A DNA stretch of 6,649 bases from an uncultured Rikenellaceae bacterium (GTDB taxonomy: Bacteria; Bacteroidota; Bacteroidia; Bacteroidales; Rikenellaceae): contig CAMQUV010000062.1 in the NCBI GenBank assembly GCA_947037995.1, positions 1 to 6,649 of the forward strand. Direction: 5' to 3'. Positions 6,370 to 6,649 of this stretch are shown in pieces. The translations under genes and the position numbers were made by a program. Every line of letters starts with the position of its first letter. Positions within the stretch are counted from its first letter, which is position 1. Under the pieces are notes generated by a model that saw only the letters and a list, made by a program, of their open reading frames with translations, was not told the DNA's origin and made no database searches.

Positions 6370-6406
6370 CAAACCCCCATTTTACGTAATGTAAAACGAG
6401 GGCTTG
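6370..6406 (-). terminator. Intrinsic terminator of the speA-like gene
   Basis: The hairpin begins 16 nt past the stop codon of the arginine decarboxylase gene. In minus-strand RNA all 16 positions pair, three of them as G-U wobbles (6397/6379, 6399/6377 and 6403/6373), around a 5-nt loop (6386-6390). A U-rich tail (TAGTTTTATTA) follows. Read as plus-strand RNA the same three positions are A/C mismatches, so the structure is built for the minus direction only. Confidence 0.8.
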
Positions 6407-6422
6407 CATAGGTTAGTTTTTT

Positions 6423-6649
6423 TTAGTAGCCTAGTATTCTGAGCATTGAGCGGTACGACTGTTCTTTGGCGAAAAGTTTTGTGGTGTATTCTCCCGTCTC
6501 TTTGTCGATGTCTATAATGATATGTTTTGGTGCCGGAATCAAGCAGTGTTGTATCCCTCCGTAGCCTCCGAGAGACTCTTGGTAGGCGCCCGTGTGGAAA
6601 AATCCGATGTATTGTGGCTGTTGTGGGCTGAGCTTGGGCAGATATATTG
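6423..6649 (-). CDS. speA: Arginine decarboxylase, C-terminal part (cut by window edge)
   Basis: Only the last 74 residues and the TAA stop (6423-6425) are inside the window; the start lies beyond the right edge. The visible part contains YIGFFHTGAYQESLGGYGG, then IQHCLIPAPKHIIIDID, and ends in SMLRILGY. The GAYQE tyrosine and the glycine-rich stretch after it match the C-terminal beta domain of fold-III PLP decarboxylases of the SpeA type, where this segment lies by the cofactor and active site. The enzyme turns arginine into agmatine and CO2, the first step of one route to polyamines. LRILGY is the usual end of the Bacteroidota form as I recall it. Other fold-III decarboxylases (ornithine, diaminopimelate) share the GAY motif but not this longer context. 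A terminator follows directly, so the gene is separate from glyQS. Confidence 0.85.
   Translation of the reverse strand, partial: IYLPKLSPQQPQYIGFFHTGAYQESLGGYGGIQHCLIPAPKHIIIDIDKETGEYTTKLFAKEQSYRSMLRILGY

Noticed and set aside
6123..6380. Minus-strand 85-codon frame upstream of and overlapping glyQS
   Set aside because: It is threonine/serine-rich without a domain, begins within the speA terminator and overlaps the start of glyQS in another frame.
6226..6411. Plus-strand 61-codon frame between glyQS and speA with a hydrophobic stretch
   Set aside because: It crosses the glyQS -7 box and the whole speA terminator, lacks a plus-strand promoter and looks like read-through of intergenic sequence.

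Overview
The window looks like chromosomal housekeeping DNA from a member of the Bacteroidota, most likely Bacteroidales. Three things point there. Consensus TAnnTTTG -7 boxes lie upstream of several transcripts, one with a TTTG -33 box 20 nt away. The starts lack Shine-Dalgarno sequences and instead follow A-rich leaders. The proteins also fit: a dimeric-type glycyl-tRNA synthetase without zinc cysteines, and an arginine decarboxylase C-terminus ending in LRILGY. No mobile element, CRISPR array, tRNA or rRNA was seen.

Layout, left to right. Positions 1-48 are a GC-rich edge with no assignable gene. A compact GT-B (family 4-like) glycosyltransferase (49-978, minus) lies downstream of ettA (1044-2729, minus), which encodes the ABC-F translation factor EttA; the 65-nt gap suggests co-transcription. 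The 347-nt gap 2730-3076 is the most interesting part. It holds a plus-strand promoter matching the Bacteroidota consensus in both boxes, followed by a predicted RNA of about 185 nt. That RNA folds into one long interrupted hairpin and ends in a T-run. It resembles 6S RNA in size and shape. A candidate ettA promoter runs the opposite way through the same DNA. Next comes a small plus-strand lipoprotein gene (3077-3532) with a 10-bp inverted repeat in its leader.

The rest is on the minus strand. A 15-bp perfect hairpin (3682-3717) separates the lipoprotein from the convergent nadC (3745-4605, quinolinate phosphoribosyltransferase). nadC lies 49 nt downstream of glyQS (4655-6193, glycyl-tRNA synthetase). 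A GU-wobble hairpin (6370-6406) terminates the last gene, the 3' end of an arginine decarboxylase gene (speA-like), which is cut by the right edge.

The genes do not form one pathway. Two act in translation (ettA, glyQS), one in NAD synthesis (nadC), one in polyamine synthesis (speA) and one in glycan synthesis (the glycosyltransferase). The best candidate for something poorly described is the structured RNA and its overlapping divergent promoter arrangement.
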